The notes beneath the pieces were generated by a model. That model was given only the letters and a program-made list of their open reading frames with translations. It searched no databases and was not told the origin of the DNA. 34,226 bases of DNA from M2408 sp044348665. GTDB lineage: Bacteria; Bacteroidota; Bacteroidia; Flavobacteriales_D; Crocinitomicaceae. The translations under genes were made by a program, and so were the position numbers. Positions 7,041-16,098 of the stretch are shown here, piece after piece (the stretch's first letter is position 1; each line of letters opens with the position of its first letter). The stretch lies in the NCBI GenBank assembly GCA_044348665.1, contig JBIKSI010000017.1, positions 1-34,226 on the forward strand. The letters run 5' to 3'.

Positions 7041-8918
7041 ATGACAAGAAAATCTCTTGTAGTTATTTTTTTAGTTTTTGCGTCCATTCTTGGGGCAAAT
7101 TCAATTTTTAGTCAAGAAAGTAAACTAGTTACTGGGAAATTAATTGATGAAAAAACAGGCTGGGAAGCCGATGAAGTTGAAATAAAAATTCAAAATTTAG
7201 AAACAAAACAAGTTTTTAAAAGTGAATCTGATGATTTAGGTGTCTTTAATTTCAAAAATGTTCCTTTAGGTAAATACTTATTGACGGTATCTGATCGTGA
7301 TTACACAAAAAAAACCTTCGAAATTGAGCTGAATGAAAAACATTTAGAATTATTTACTTTCACTCCTTTTGAGGTTTCCAAAAAAGTTTCATGGATGTTT
7401 AATTGGGGTGATGCTTTTGGAGTTGAACATTATTGGTCGCACTTTCTTGGTAAAATCGTCTTGATAGTTTATGGTTTTTGCTTAATCTTAGTTTTCTTTT
7501 ACAGTGTTTTACAACTTTCTTTAGCAATAATTTACGCGAAAAATAGGAAAAAAGAAGTTGTAGTTAAACCTTTAAATTCTAATTTCGTTCCTTTCGTAAC
7601 GGTTCAATTGCCAATGTACAACGAAATGTATGTTGCTGAACGAATTATTGAGAAAATTTCTGAATTTACTTATCCGAGAGATCGTTTTGAAATTCAAGTG
7701 TTGGATGATTCTACAGATGAAACTGTTGATTTAATTGCCAAGAAAGTTGCTGAGATTAAAGCTAAAGGTGTCGATATCGTTCACATCCACCGCGTTGATA
7801 GAACTGGATATAAAGCAGGAGCTTTGGATTCTGCGATGGATCGCGTTAAGGGAGAATTTATTGCGATTTTTGATAGTGATTTTGTTCCAGAACATGATTT
7901 TTTAGAAAGTACAATTCCATACTTTGAAAATGATAATGTTGGTGTTGTTCAAACGCGTTGGGGACATATCAATAAAGATTATTCCATTTTAACAGAGCTT
8001 CAAGCCTTTGGATTGAACGGTCACTTTGCAATTGAACAAGGGGGAAGAAATGCAGCTGGACATTATATTAATTTTAACGGAACAGGTGGTGTTTGGAGAA
8101 AAAAATGTATTGAAGATGCTGGCGGTTGGGAACATGATACTTTAACGGAAGATTTGGATTTGAGTTATAGAGCTCAGATTAAAGGATGGAAATTCGTTTA
8201 CCGTGAAGATGTGATTGCACCTGCTGAATTACCGATTACAGTTTCTGCACTTAAAAATCAACAACATCGTTGGATGAAGGGTGGTGCAGAATGTTTCCGC
8301 AAAATGGCATGGAGAATAGTCTCTGCAAAAAATGTCAAATTAATGGACAAAATTCATGGATTATCGCATTTATTTAATTCTTCGGTTTTCCTTTTCATTT
8401 TAATGCTTTCACTTTTAAGTTTACCAATTTTACACATCAAAGATAGTTTTTCTGATTTGAATTTCTTTATTCAGTTTGGTTCTATTTTTATCCTAAGTAC
8501 TTTGTTTTTAATGTTTTATTATTGGATGTCTTACAGAGATAAAACCGAAAATACATTCAAATCATTTGTGCGATTTACTGGAAGATTTTTCCAATTCTTG
8601 ACCTTTTCAATGGGATTATCTTTAAACAATACGGTTGCGGTAATTGAAGGATACTTAGGAATCAAAAGTTCATTTGTGCGTACGCCGAAATTTAACATTG
8701 CAAACAAAAGCGAATTTAAAGGAAACAAATACGATAAAAAGAAAATATCTTTGCTTACAATTGGTGAAGGAATTTTGATGTTATTGTTCGGTTTTACTGC
8801 CATAAACCGAATTATTTACGGAGATTTAGGTATGGCGCCTTTTCACTTGATGTTAGCAACGGGTTACGGCTTGGTATTTTTCTATTCTATCGCTGAATTA
8901 AAAACGCCTAAGCAATAA
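7041..8918 (+). CDS. GT2 family glycosyltransferase with N-terminal beta-sandwich domain
   Basis: This is a membrane-bound processive-type glycosyltransferase of the cellulose-synthase/CESA-like branch, using nucleotide sugars on the cytoplasmic face. I choose ATG 7041 (625 residues) over an upstream in-frame ATG at 6924, because the shorter form starts with a good signal peptide (1-25, ending IFSQ) and a promoter lies just before it. Residues about 28-108 look like a carboxypeptidase-regulatory/CNA-B-like beta sandwich (VTGKLIDEKTG, GVFNFKNVPLGKYLL). A helix follows at about 138-165. The catalytic domain has DDS at 222-224, DSD at 278-280, TED at 369-371 and QQHRW at 407-411. Several C-terminal helices complete it. 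The polymer made is unknown. It heads a run with the GT-C gene and fmt. Confidence 0.87.
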   Translation: MTRKSLVVIFLVFASILGANSIFSQESKLVTGKLIDEKTGWEADEVEIKIQNLETKQVFKSESDDLGVFNFKNVPLGKYLLTVSDRDYTKKTFEIELNEKHLELFTFTPFEVSKKVSWMFNWGDAFGVEHYWSHFLGKIVLIVYGFCLILVFFYSVLQLSLAIIYAKNRKKEVVVKPLNSNFVPFVTVQLPMYNEMYVAERIIEKISEFTYPRDRFEIQVLDDSTDETVDLIAKKVAEIKAKGVDIVHIHRVDRTGYKAGALDSAMDRVKGEFIAIFDSDFVPEHDFLESTIPYFENDNVGVVQTRWGHINKDYSILTELQAFGLNGHFAIEQGGRNAAGHYINFNGTGGVWRKKCIEDAGGWEHDTLTEDLDLSYRAQIKGWKFVYREDVIAPAELPITVSALKNQQHRWMKGGAECFRKMAWRIVSAKNVKLMDKIHGLSHLFNSSVFLFILMLSLLSLPILHIKDSFSDLNFFIQFGSIFILSTLFLMFYYWMSYRDKTENTFKSFVRFTGRFFQFLTFSMGLSLNNTVAVIEGYLGIKSSFVRTPKFNIANKSEFKGNKYDKKKISLLTIGEGILMLLFGFTAINRIIYGDLGMAPFHLMLATGYGLVFFYSIAELKTPKQ

Positions 8919-8927
8919 AATAATCTC

Positions 8928-10277
8928 ATGAAAATCTTAAAAAATGGAATACCTTTTAATCTGGTTTCCATTTTTTTTTGCCTTTCTATTTTTATTCAAT
9001 CTTACTTTGTCGAGAGAACATCTAGCTTCGATTTATTGTTTTTTTGGATAGTTGATTTCATTTCCTTTTATCTGATTTTATTCAAATGCAAGGCTGATTT
9101 TAAACAGAAATTTAATTTACTCGTACTTTTACATTTAATTCCATTTTTTGCCTTACCGCAATTAAGTAATGATTATTACAGATTTTTATGGGATGGAGAA
9201 TTAACCCATGCAGGAATCAATCCCTTTGATTTTAAGCCTAATGAAATAATTCATAAAGAACTTTTCCAAAAGGAATACTATTCAAATTTATTTCATGGAA
9301 TGGGAGCACTATCGCAAGAAAATTATTCCTGTTATCCCGTTTTTAATCAATTTTATTTTGCAATTGCAACGTTTTTTTCTAATTCTATTTTTTTAAACAC
9401 AATAATACTTCGAGTGCTAATTCTTGCTTCTTTGTATTTGGGGTTTTATTTCTTGAAAAAATTACTTTTGATTATGAAATTGGATGCATCAAAGATCTTT
9501 TTGTTTTTTATGAATCCCTTATTGATTATTGAAGTAAGTCAAAATTTGCATTTCGAGGGTGTTATGTTGAGTTTTTTCATTCCCGGAATTTATTTTCTGA
9601 CGCGAGAAAAAAACCTTCGAAATTTGATTTTATCCGCTTTATTTTTCAGTTTTTCGATTCAAATCAAATTGATTCCGCTCATCTTATTGCCATTTTTATT
9701 AAGGTATCTTGGCTGGAAATTTTCAATTCTGACTTGGATTCTTTCCATTACATTTACAATTCTATTTTCGATAATACTGATCTACCCAAGTAATTTTTTC
9801 AATTTTTGGACTAGTATTCTCCTTTATTTCAGACAGTTTGAGTTCAATTCCTGTATTTTATATTGGTACATTCAGTATGGGAAATCGGTCTATGGCTACA
9901 ATCGAATTCAAACTTACGGTCCATATTTAGGAAGAATTGCAACTCATATTGTATTGGCTTTCGCTTGGTTTGGTGGCTCTTTCAACCTCGAAAAAATGTT
10001 TACTCGCATGCTTTTTGCTATTTTAATTTATCATTTACTTGCGAGTACCGTTCATCCGTGGTACATTTTAACACCATTACTTCTGAGCGTTTTCACAAAT
10101 TACAAATTTATGCTTGTGTGGACATTTTTAATTGGAACCACCTACTTATCCTATTCAGAAATTTCTAATTCAAACTTAAGAATACTTATATTTGCTGAAT
10201 ATTTTCTTGTATTATTATTTATGTCCATTGAAATTGTCAAATATAATTTTACAAGTTTAAAACGAATTAGAAAATGA
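8928..10277 (+). CDS. Polytopic GT-C type glycosyltransferase (mannosyltransferase-like)
   Basis: The 449-residue protein is almost wholly hydrophobic, with roughly ten or more membrane helices. Its diagnostic stretch is at 80-100: SNDYYRFLWDG followed by GINPF. This matches the first extracytoplasmic loop of polyprenol-phosphate-sugar dependent GT-C transferases (GT87/DUF2029-like), where an acidic residue, here probably Asp82, is catalytic. Such enzymes add a sugar from a lipid carrier on the periplasmic side of the membrane. It starts 10 bases after the GT2 stop and its own stop overlaps the fmt start (ATGA), so the three are very likely cotranscribed. The GT2 partner could supply a lipid-linked sugar or a polymer; this link is inference. 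Confidence 0.75.
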   Translation: MKILKNGIPFNLVSIFFCLSIFIQSYFVERTSSFDLLFFWIVDFISFYLILFKCKADFKQKFNLLVLLHLIPFFALPQLSNDYYRFLWDGELTHAGINPFDFKPNEIIHKELFQKEYYSNLFHGMGALSQENYSCYPVFNQFYFAIATFFSNSIFLNTIILRVLILASLYLGFYFLKKLLLIMKLDASKIFLFFMNPLLIIEVSQNLHFEGVMLSFFIPGIYFLTREKNLRNLILSALFFSFSIQIKLIPLILLPFLLRYLGWKFSILTWILSITFTILFSIILIYPSNFFNFWTSILLYFRQFEFNSCILYWYIQYGKSVYGYNRIQTYGPYLGRIATHIVLAFAWFGGSFNLEKMFTRMLFAILIYHLLASTVHPWYILTPLLLSVFTNYKFMLVWTFLIGTTYLSYSEISNSNLRILIFAEYFLVLLFMSIEIVKYNFTSLKRIRK

Positions 10278-11221
10278 AAATAATATTTATGGGAACTCCA
10301 GATTTCTCTGTCGGAATTTTGGATGAACTCTTGATACAAAAATTTAATGTGGTAGCTGTTGTTACCGTAGCAGACAAACCTGCAGGAAGGGGATTAAAAA
10401 TCACTGAAAGTCCTGTTAAACAAGCCGCAACAAGACATAATTTGCACATCTTGCAACCTACAAACTTAAAGGATGAGGATTTTATTGCTGAACTTAAATC
10501 CTTTGAAGCAGATTTATTTGTAGTTGTGGCATTTAGAATGTTGCCAGAAATCGTTTGGAACATGCCTCCAAAAGGAACAATAAACTTACATGCATCCTTG
10601 TTGCCAAATTACAGAGGAGCAGCTCCAATCAATTGGGCGATTATTAATGGTGAAACTAAAACTGGAGTAACTACATTTTTCATTGAACAAGAAATCGATA
10701 CAGGTCTAATCATTGAACGAGAAGATATTTTGATTGGAGAAAATGAAACAGCAGGCGAATTGCATGATAAACTTTTAGCCTTGGGAAGAAAATTAGTAGC
10801 TCAAAGTGTTGAAAAAATTGACAATGGGACAGTAAAACGAATTCCTCAAGCTGAATTAATTGATGAAAATGGAATTTTACCAGCTCCAAAAATATTTAAA
10901 GGAACGTGTAAGGTAGATTGGTCACAAAGTGTTCAAACAATCCATAATTTCTGTCGAGGATTATCGCCATATCCAACAGCTTGGACAAGCATTAAAAACA
11001 AAGAAACGGGTGAAATTAAATCCATAAAGATTTTTTTGACAGAAAAAACAGAAATAAAAACAGAAAGTGGATTAAAATCAGACAAAACAAGTATTTTTTT
11101 TCCGTGTTCAGATTTTTATTTAAAAATTACTGAATTACAAATTGAAGGTAAACGAAGAATGACTGCACAAGAATTTTCTTTGGGACATGATTTAACAAAG
11201 TTTGAGTTTTGTATTGAATAA
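10274..11221 (+). CDS. fmt: Methionyl-tRNA formyltransferase
   Basis: This cytoplasmic enzyme transfers a formyl group from 10-formyl-tetrahydrofolate to Met-tRNA(fMet) for translation initiation. The 315-residue protein has the family's usual length. The catalytic set is visible: Asn104 and His106 in NLHASLLP, the SLLPNYRG signature at 108-115, and Asp142 in EIDTG. The N-terminus MGTPDFSVGIL is typical of Fmt. The C-terminal tRNA-binding domain spans about 205-315. The start ATG overlaps the stop of the preceding GT-C gene by four bases, so translation is probably coupled. The usual partner def (peptide deformylase) is not in the window. Confidence 0.95.
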   Translation: MKIIFMGTPDFSVGILDELLIQKFNVVAVVTVADKPAGRGLKITESPVKQAATRHNLHILQPTNLKDEDFIAELKSFEADLFVVVAFRMLPEIVWNMPPKGTINLHASLLPNYRGAAPINWAIINGETKTGVTTFFIEQEIDTGLIIEREDILIGENETAGELHDKLLALGRKLVAQSVEKIDNGTVKRIPQAELIDENGILPAPKIFKGTCKVDWSQSVQTIHNFCRGLSPYPTAWTSIKNKETGEIKSIKIFLTEKTEIKTESGLKSDKTSIFFPCSDFYLKITELQIEGKRRMTAQEFSLGHDLTKFEFCIE

Positions 11222-11239
11222 ATTAATGAAATTGGAAAC

Positions 11240-12808
11240 ATGAAAATTATTTTATTTTTTATTTTATTGATTATTAATCTTTCATGTTTTGGGCAAGACA
11301 CGCTTCGAATTTATTTTGATTTTGGAAGTGCAAAACTGGACAAAAATGCAATTTTAGAATTGTCCTCGCTAAATTCTAAATACGATTTTTCAAACCTTGA
11401 TTCTGTGCAATTTATTGGTTATTCAGACTCAGTTGGAAATCTCAAAAGTAATTTAAAATTATCCAAAAAACGAGCAAATAATGCTTATAAAAATTGTAAA
11501 AACACGTTCGATAAAAATGTCAAAATTTCGCTTTTAGCAAAAGGTGAAGGAACACACTTTGATCCAAAAATAAACAGAAGAGTTGAATTAATTTTTCACT
11601 TCAAAAAGGAGAATGTTGAATCTGCGGATGAAGTTATTGAAATGGCTGACCCAAGATGTTTTTATATTGATTACGAAGCACTTTCCTTGTGTCACATTCG
11701 AACAATTCAAGAAAAAAAGAAGAAACTGATTTACATCGAAGCAATGAATGATCCATTAATTAGTGATACTGTTCATTATTATTTGAGCAAAAACACAAAT
11801 GGAATTATTACCATAAAAAAAATAAAGTGGAAAAAAAAGCAAACTGGAATTCTTTGGTGGAAAAAATCACGTCTCGTTACAACAATTCAAGAAAAAGAGT
11901 TTAATCAATACAAAATTTTCACATTAGGGAATCCTCCATGCAATGGATGCAAAGAAACAATTTTCACGAAAGATACCGTTTTTGTAACTAAATTAAATTA
12001 TTATACCGATTATTTTTTGATGGATAACCTACAAGCAAAGGTCAAAATTTTCGGGAAAAATAATATTAAAATTCGTGTACCTCGCGAATATGTAGATACC
12101 TCTAAAGCGTATTATGCTAATTTTCTTTTTGCTGGGCCATATATAGAATGGAAGACCAAACGCGGAAAAAGACGCATGAATTATTACTTTGCAAACCTTG
12201 TTTCAGGAAATGGCGATATTCCACCTATAAAAACTTTAGTTCCAACAATTCACTGTTATAATTCGCGACCTCCCAAAGAGAAAAGATTTTATTGTGGGCA
12301 TTATTCTTCATTTGGAATAAATTTTCAATTAACTGTTGAACCAGGAATATTATTTCAAAACGATACATTAACTGCCTTCGTGATGGGTGGAATAACCTTT
12401 AATAACAACAGATCTAATTTCAATCTTCACGGAGGAATAAATTCACATCTCGGTTTTATTGGTTCAGCGAAATATAAATTTCATTTTTTTTCTTTTCCTT
12501 TAGCTTCTTTAAGTCCTAGTAATAGTTGGAAAACTCCATCGGGAGTACCCTATAATTTTAATAATTTTGGGAGGTTTTATTTGGGTTCTGAATTACGAAC
12601 AAGTTACAACAAAAATTATATGTCTTTTTTTGAATCAAATATATTTGCTGGATTTTCCTTCACAAATATCAAAATTGATCGGTTTTTGTCTCAAATTTAT
12701 GTTCATGGTGGCATTGCCAAAGATTTTAGTAATCGAATAAATACTGATTTTTATCCTTTTGTTCAAGTAGGTATTATATTAAACCTAGTAAATATAAATT
12801 TGCATTAA
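11240..12808 (+). CDS. Secreted protein with N-terminal OmpA-like domain
   Basis: The 522-residue protein starts at ATG 11240 with a signal peptide (about 1-18). Residues 22-122 form an OmpA/MotB-like peptidoglycan-binding domain: YFDFGSAKLD at the start, LKLSKKRANN in the middle and NRRVELIF at the end. Conserved arginines of the fold are present in KKRANN and NRRVE. The remaining 400 residues are beta-rich and unlike anything I can name. They include a CNGCKE pair and a final stretch with alternating aromatic residues (about 350-522) that could be an outer-membrane barrel or a porin-like segment. In most family members the OmpA domain is at the C-terminus, so the order is inverted here. It follows fmt by 18 bases and may be cotranscribed. 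Confidence 0.72.
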   Translation: MKIILFFILLIINLSCFGQDTLRIYFDFGSAKLDKNAILELSSLNSKYDFSNLDSVQFIGYSDSVGNLKSNLKLSKKRANNAYKNCKNTFDKNVKISLLAKGEGTHFDPKINRRVELIFHFKKENVESADEVIEMADPRCFYIDYEALSLCHIRTIQEKKKKLIYIEAMNDPLISDTVHYYLSKNTNGIITIKKIKWKKKQTGILWWKKSRLVTTIQEKEFNQYKIFTLGNPPCNGCKETIFTKDTVFVTKLNYYTDYFLMDNLQAKVKIFGKNNIKIRVPREYVDTSKAYYANFLFAGPYIEWKTKRGKRRMNYYFANLVSGNGDIPPIKTLVPTIHCYNSRPPKEKRFYCGHYSSFGINFQLTVEPGILFQNDTLTAFVMGGITFNNNRSNFNLHGGINSHLGFIGSAKYKFHFFSFPLASLSPSNSWKTPSGVPYNFNNFGRFYLGSELRTSYNKNYMSFFESNIFAGFSFTNIKIDRFLSQIYVHGGIAKDFSNRINTDFYPFVQVGIILNLVNINLH

Positions 12809-13060
12809 TTCTTTCTGTAAAAATGTTTTTCTTGTTTTTTATTGGGAATATCATTGTATTTTTAATGGAGTCAAAGTAATGTATTATTAAATAATTGATC
12901 ATGATTAAATTATTTGATTTTAGAATAAAATGGCATTTTTAGAGTTTATAAGATAATTATGTTGCACTAGATAGTAATCAAAATCATCATATTTTCCTTG
13001 TTTTTATTGACTATTTTAAAAAAACATGATTTTTTAATTTTTATGCTTGGTTTTGTTGAA

Positions 13061-13094
13061 TAATTAGCTAATTACCTGTAAATTAGTAATTTAC
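13061..13094. promoter_or_regulatory. Palindrome pair, possible operator
   Basis: TAATTAGCTAATTA (13061-13074) is a perfect 14-bp palindrome. Three bases on, GTAAATT (13078-13084) and AATTTAC (13088-13094) form a second dyad. They lie about 100 bases upstream of the HU -7 box, consistent with a protein-binding site, but AT-rich DNA makes chance palindromes common. Confidence 0.3.
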
Positions 13095-13193
13095 CGCCCT
13101 AAAACAAGTGTTTTCATTATTAACATTTTAGGCCATTTATCAACAAAATTCATTTTTTTTTCGATAAAGCCGCATTCTACTTGGATTTTAGCA

Positions 13194-13201
13194 TATATTT
13201 G
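13194..13201 (+). promoter_or_regulatory. -7 box of the HU gene
   Basis: TATATTTG matches TAnnTTTG exactly and lies 32 bases before the HU ATG. No clear -33 TTTG is seen at the normal distance. Confidence 0.6.
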
Positions 13202-13233
13202 TCGCATTAATTTAAAATTTTAAAACCATAACT

Positions 13234-13506
13234 ATGAACAAAGCAGAATTAATTGATGCAATTGCATCAGAGTCTGGATTGACTAAAGCAGATGCTAAAA
13301 AAGCATTAGAAGGATTTGTAACAGCTACATCTGGAGCATTGAAATCAGGAGATAAAATCGCATTAGTAGGTTTTGGATCTTTTTCAGTATCTAAAAGAGA
13401 AGCTAGAACTGGTCGTAATCCTCAAACAGGTAAAGAAATTAAAATCGCAGCTAAAAATGTGGTTCGTTTCAAAGCTGGTGCTGACTTAACTGACAAAGTT
13501 AACTAA
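13234..13506 (+). CDS. hup: DNA-binding protein HU
   Basis: This 90-residue histone-like protein forms dimers that bend and compact DNA, acting on the nucleoid. It is exactly the family size. The N-terminal helices are MNKAELIDAIA and TKADAKKALEGF. The signature GFGSFSVSKR followed by ARTGRNPQTGKEI (residues about 47-69) forms the beta arms that insert into the minor groove, with the Asn-Pro tip intact. Codons are clean and lysine/alanine-rich, as in highly expressed genes. It has its own -7 box and a strong terminator, so it is a single-gene unit. HU-alpha versus another HU paralogue cannot be told apart here. Confidence 0.95.
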   Translation: MNKAELIDAIASESGLTKADAKKALEGFVTATSGALKSGDKIALVGFGSFSVSKREARTGRNPQTGKEIKIAAKNVVRFKAGADLTDKVN

Positions 13507-13526
13507 TCACTGCTTAACGCATTGTT

Positions 13527-13563
13527 AAAAAGGTGTTCGTCATTTGATGAGCGCCTTTTTTTG
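13527..13563 (+). terminator. Intrinsic terminator of the HU gene
   Basis: AAAAAGGTG (13527-13535) pairs with CGCCTTTTT (13552-13560) with one G-U pair, with further CGTCAT/ATGA pairing inside. The stem runs into seven or eight T. It begins about 20 bases after the stop codon. Confidence 0.8.
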
Positions 13564-13584
13564 TTACGTAAAAATTAAATTACT

Positions 13585-14019
13585 TCAAAGTTTATTGAAT
13601 TTATACTTGTTATTATCAAACTTATAATATCGATGATATACCTCCAATTCGTGTTCTTGAATGTTTATTATTTCAAAAAACATGTAACTATATCCTGATG
13701 AATTAAATCCGTTTGATTCGTTAAACGCTAAATTAATTCCTGTCATTTTTTCATTTAAAGACCAGGTACCTACTAGTTCAAAATGGTTGTACAATTTTCC
13801 TTCCTCTTCAAAATATAATTTTTCATCTCCATCAAAAATTGTTTTATCTTCAATATTCCCTTGATAGGAGGTGTAGTTTTTTGTTGGAGGCTCTGCAAAA
13901 ACCCAATATCCAACAATGTTTTTTCTTTTTTCTTCAAATAGTTCGTATTCACTTTTTTCACAAGAAAAATGAACGCTTGACAGCACTAGAAATAGAAAAA
14001 TAAAATTAAATAGCCTCAT
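13585..14019 (-). CDS. Small lipoprotein of unknown function
   Basis: The 144-residue product starts at ATG 14019. Its N-terminus has a hydrophobic stretch ending SVHFSC, with Cys20 as the probable lipidation site. The mature part is rich in Tyr, Phe and Glu and beta-patterned: GYWVFAEPP, DGDEKLYFEEEGKLYNHFEL, GTWSLNEK and LEVYHRYY. The alternating strands and the W in GTWSLNE recall the lipocalin-like small lipoproteins common in Bacteroidota, but I cannot assign a family. It converges with HU and has an exact -7 box at 14061-14068. Confidence 0.7.
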   Translation of the reverse strand: MRLFNFIFLFLVLSSVHFSCEKSEYELFEEKRKNIVGYWVFAEPPTKNYTSYQGNIEDKTIFDGDEKLYFEEEGKLYNHFELVGTWSLNEKMTGINLAFNESNGFNSSGYSYMFFEIINIQEHELEVYHRYYKFDNNKYKFNKL

Positions 14020-14060
14020 ATCTATAACAATCTTAAAAGAAATTAATTCCCACTTTTATT

Positions 14061-14068
14061 CAAAAATA
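14061..14068 (-). promoter_or_regulatory. -7 box of the small lipoprotein gene
   Basis: The minus strand reads TATTTTTG, an exact TAnnTTTG match, 41 bases before the ATG at 14019. Confidence 0.5.
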
Positions 14069-14228
14069 GCAAAAAAAAAACATCAATCAAATTCATGATG
14101 ATTTTTGTTTTCAATAACAGGAGAGAAAAACTATCTTCTAACTAGTTTAATTATTCTCTTCTGTTTTGTTGGTTACGAACTAAAATAACAATTATCGCAT
14201 CAACTTGAGTTTACTATTAAAGGGAATT

Positions 14229-14615
14229 TCACTTACTAGCTTGTAGCCAAGCATTTAAAATAGCTGACAATTCCTCTTTTCGACTTTCAATTTCTTCCAA
14301 TGAGTTGAATGTAATTACAGCACGATCATTCTCTTTCCATTGCAATAGTTTGCTCGTAGAATCGATTAATCTTCCTAGTTGCTCTTGTTTTTTTGCACCA
14401 CGATGTAAAATTAATTGACAATTATTTTTTGGAGGTTGAATGCGCATTGTAAAACGATCTTCACCAGAAAAATGATAATTTGGAGCGTTCCATTTGATGT
14501 TTTCTGATAAATTTTCGTTCGTTTCCAAAATGATAATACACAGTAAATCAATCCCTTCGCGAAAAGGATGTTGCAGTTCATCTAAAAATTGGCTTACCCC
14601 CTTATTTGTTGTCAT
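14229..14615 (-). CDS. DUF1801 family protein
   Basis: The 128-residue cytoplasmic protein starts at ATG 14615. It carries the pattern of the DUF1801/YdhG-like family: SENIKWNAPNYHFSGEDRF (about residues 37-55), then QLILHRGAK, and a C-terminal helix pair. The fold is that of small iron-chaperone-like or uncharacterised proteins. The biochemical role is not established for this branch, and none is claimed. It has no signal peptide and no obvious operon partner: the RsmB/F-like gene diverges from it 133 bases away. Confidence 0.78.
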   Translation of the reverse strand: MTTNKGVSQFLDELQHPFREGIDLLCIIILETNENLSENIKWNAPNYHFSGEDRFTMRIQPPKNNCQLILHRGAKKQEQLGRLIDSTSKLLQWKENDRAVITFNSLEEIESRKEELSAILNAWLQASK

Positions 14616-14731
14616 AATCGTATTTTGCGACTAAAAAAAACTATTTTAAGTTAAATTACCTCTTTTCATTCTAGATTTTGTTCAAAAAGTGATAATTTTT
14701 TTGAAAACCAATACAAAACAAAAAAAATCAT

Positions 14732-14739
14732 TAAGTTTG
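14732..14739 (+). promoter_or_regulatory. -7 box of the methyltransferase gene
   Basis: TAAGTTTG is an exact TAnnTTTG match and ends nine bases before the ATG at 14749, implying a very short leader. Confidence 0.5.
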
Positions 14740-14748
14740 AACTGAAAT

Positions 14749-16098
14749 ATGAATACAGACAAAAATTTTCCTATTGAATTTGAAAATCGTATAAAAAACG
14801 ATGCATTTTTAGGCGAAAAACTACTTGAAGCCTTAAATTTAGATGCTCCAACTAGTATTCGCTGCAATAAATCAAAAATCGAAGGGAATCTTTTGCCAAT
14901 TGACGCTGCACCAATTCCTTGGACAGAAAATGCTTATTATTTAAAGGAACGACCAATTTTTACACTTGACCCTTTGTTTCATGCTGGACTTTATTATCCG
15001 CAAGAAGCGGGATCGATGTTTTTGGAAAAAGTTTTGAATCAGCTGCCTTTTCCTGAAAACCCAATCATGTTGGATTTATGCGCTGCTCCCGGAGGAAAGT
15101 CGACTTTAATTACAAGTTTTTTAGATAATAAAGGATTACTTTTAAGTAATGAAGTAATCAATAGCAGGGCGAAAATATTGAAAGAAAATTTGACGAAATG
15201 GGGATATTCAAACACCCTTGTTTCCAATAACGATCCCAAAGATTTTCAGCGTGTTCCTAATTTTTTTGATTGCATCGTAATTGATGCTCCTTGTTCTGGA
15301 GAAGGTATGTTTCGTAAAGATTTGGCCGCGCGAAATGAATGGAGCGAGTCAAATGTTGATTTGTGCAGTGGTCGCCAAAAACGCATAGTAATGGATGTGT
15401 GGAGTAGTTTAAAACCAGGAGGATTCCTCATTTATTCCACCTGCACCTTCAATACGCAAGAGAACGAAGAAAATGTTTCTTGGTTCAAGGAAAATTTGTC
15501 TTGTGAACACGTTAATCTCGATTTTCATCCACTTCAAAAAGATAGAAATGAATTTGGAGCTTACGCCTTGCCTCATTTGCTTGAAAGCGAAGGTTTTTAC
15601 ATCGTTGTTTTACAAAAGGAGGCTTTGGATTTTAGACCTACAAAATTTAAAAATACGAACCGTCAAATCAAACAAGTAAAAGAAAGCAAATTCTTATCAA
15701 AATTTGTAGACTTAAGCAATAAAAAAATCATTGAGTGGAACAATATTTTGTTTGCCATACCAGAAAAATTCAGTCAAGAAATTATTGAATTACACGAACA
15801 ATTACGTTTGTTAAAAATGGGAACAGAATTGGGTACAAGCATTCGGGAAGAATTGATTCCAGTTCATGCATTAGCCTTAGATGCGACAAGTAATTTGTAT
15901 AGCCAAAAAGTGGAAGTAAGTAAAGAACAAGCCTTACATTTTCAAAAAGGAGAAACCTTTGAATTACAAGCAGCAAAGGGATATAATTTACTTACATTTG
16001 AAGGTGTAAATTTGGGATGGATAAAACATTTGGGAAATCGTTTTAATAATTTGTATCCTAAAGAATGGCGAATAAGGATGAAAATTGAGGGAAAGTGA
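14749..16098 (+). CDS. rRNA cytosine-C5 methyltransferase, RsmB/RsmF (Nol1/Nop2/Sun) family
   Basis: This SAM-dependent enzyme methylates carbon 5 of a cytosine in RNA, most likely 16S rRNA. The 449-residue protein has an N-terminal RNA-binding part (1-100), the SAM motif DLCAAPGGK at 109-117, DAPCSGEG at 179-186 with Cys182 (product release), and STC at 230-232 with nucleophile Cys232. The C-terminal 150 residues (about 300-449) resemble the extra PUA-like module of RsmF. This and the absence of an N-terminal NusB domain make RsmF more likely than RsmB. The start ATG 14749 follows directly on a -7 box. The gene ends in a block of intergenic repeat. Confidence 0.88.
   Translation: MNTDKNFPIEFENRIKNDAFLGEKLLEALNLDAPTSIRCNKSKIEGNLLPIDAAPIPWTENAYYLKERPIFTLDPLFHAGLYYPQEAGSMFLEKVLNQLPFPENPIMLDLCAAPGGKSTLITSFLDNKGLLLSNEVINSRAKILKENLTKWGYSNTLVSNNDPKDFQRVPNFFDCIVIDAPCSGEGMFRKDLAARNEWSESNVDLCSGRQKRIVMDVWSSLKPGGFLIYSTCTFNTQENEENVSWFKENLSCEHVNLDFHPLQKDRNEFGAYALPHLLESEGFYIVVLQKEALDFRPTKFKNTNRQIKQVKESKFLSKFVDLSNKKIIEWNNILFAIPEKFSQEIIELHEQLRLLKMGTELGTSIREELIPVHALALDATSNLYSQKVEVSKEQALHFQKGETFELQAAKGYNLLTFEGVNLGWIKHLGNRFNNLYPKEWRIRMKIEGK

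Larger units (their letters stand above)
12809..13233. other. 425-base gene-free stretch before HU
   Basis: No convincing reading frame occurs on either strand. It is very AT-rich. It contains a 14-bp perfect palindrome TAATTAGCTAATTA (13061-13074), a 7-bp inverted repeat GTAAATT/AATTTAC (13078-13094) and the HU -7 box at 13194-13201. The rest shows nothing I can name. Confidence 0.6.
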
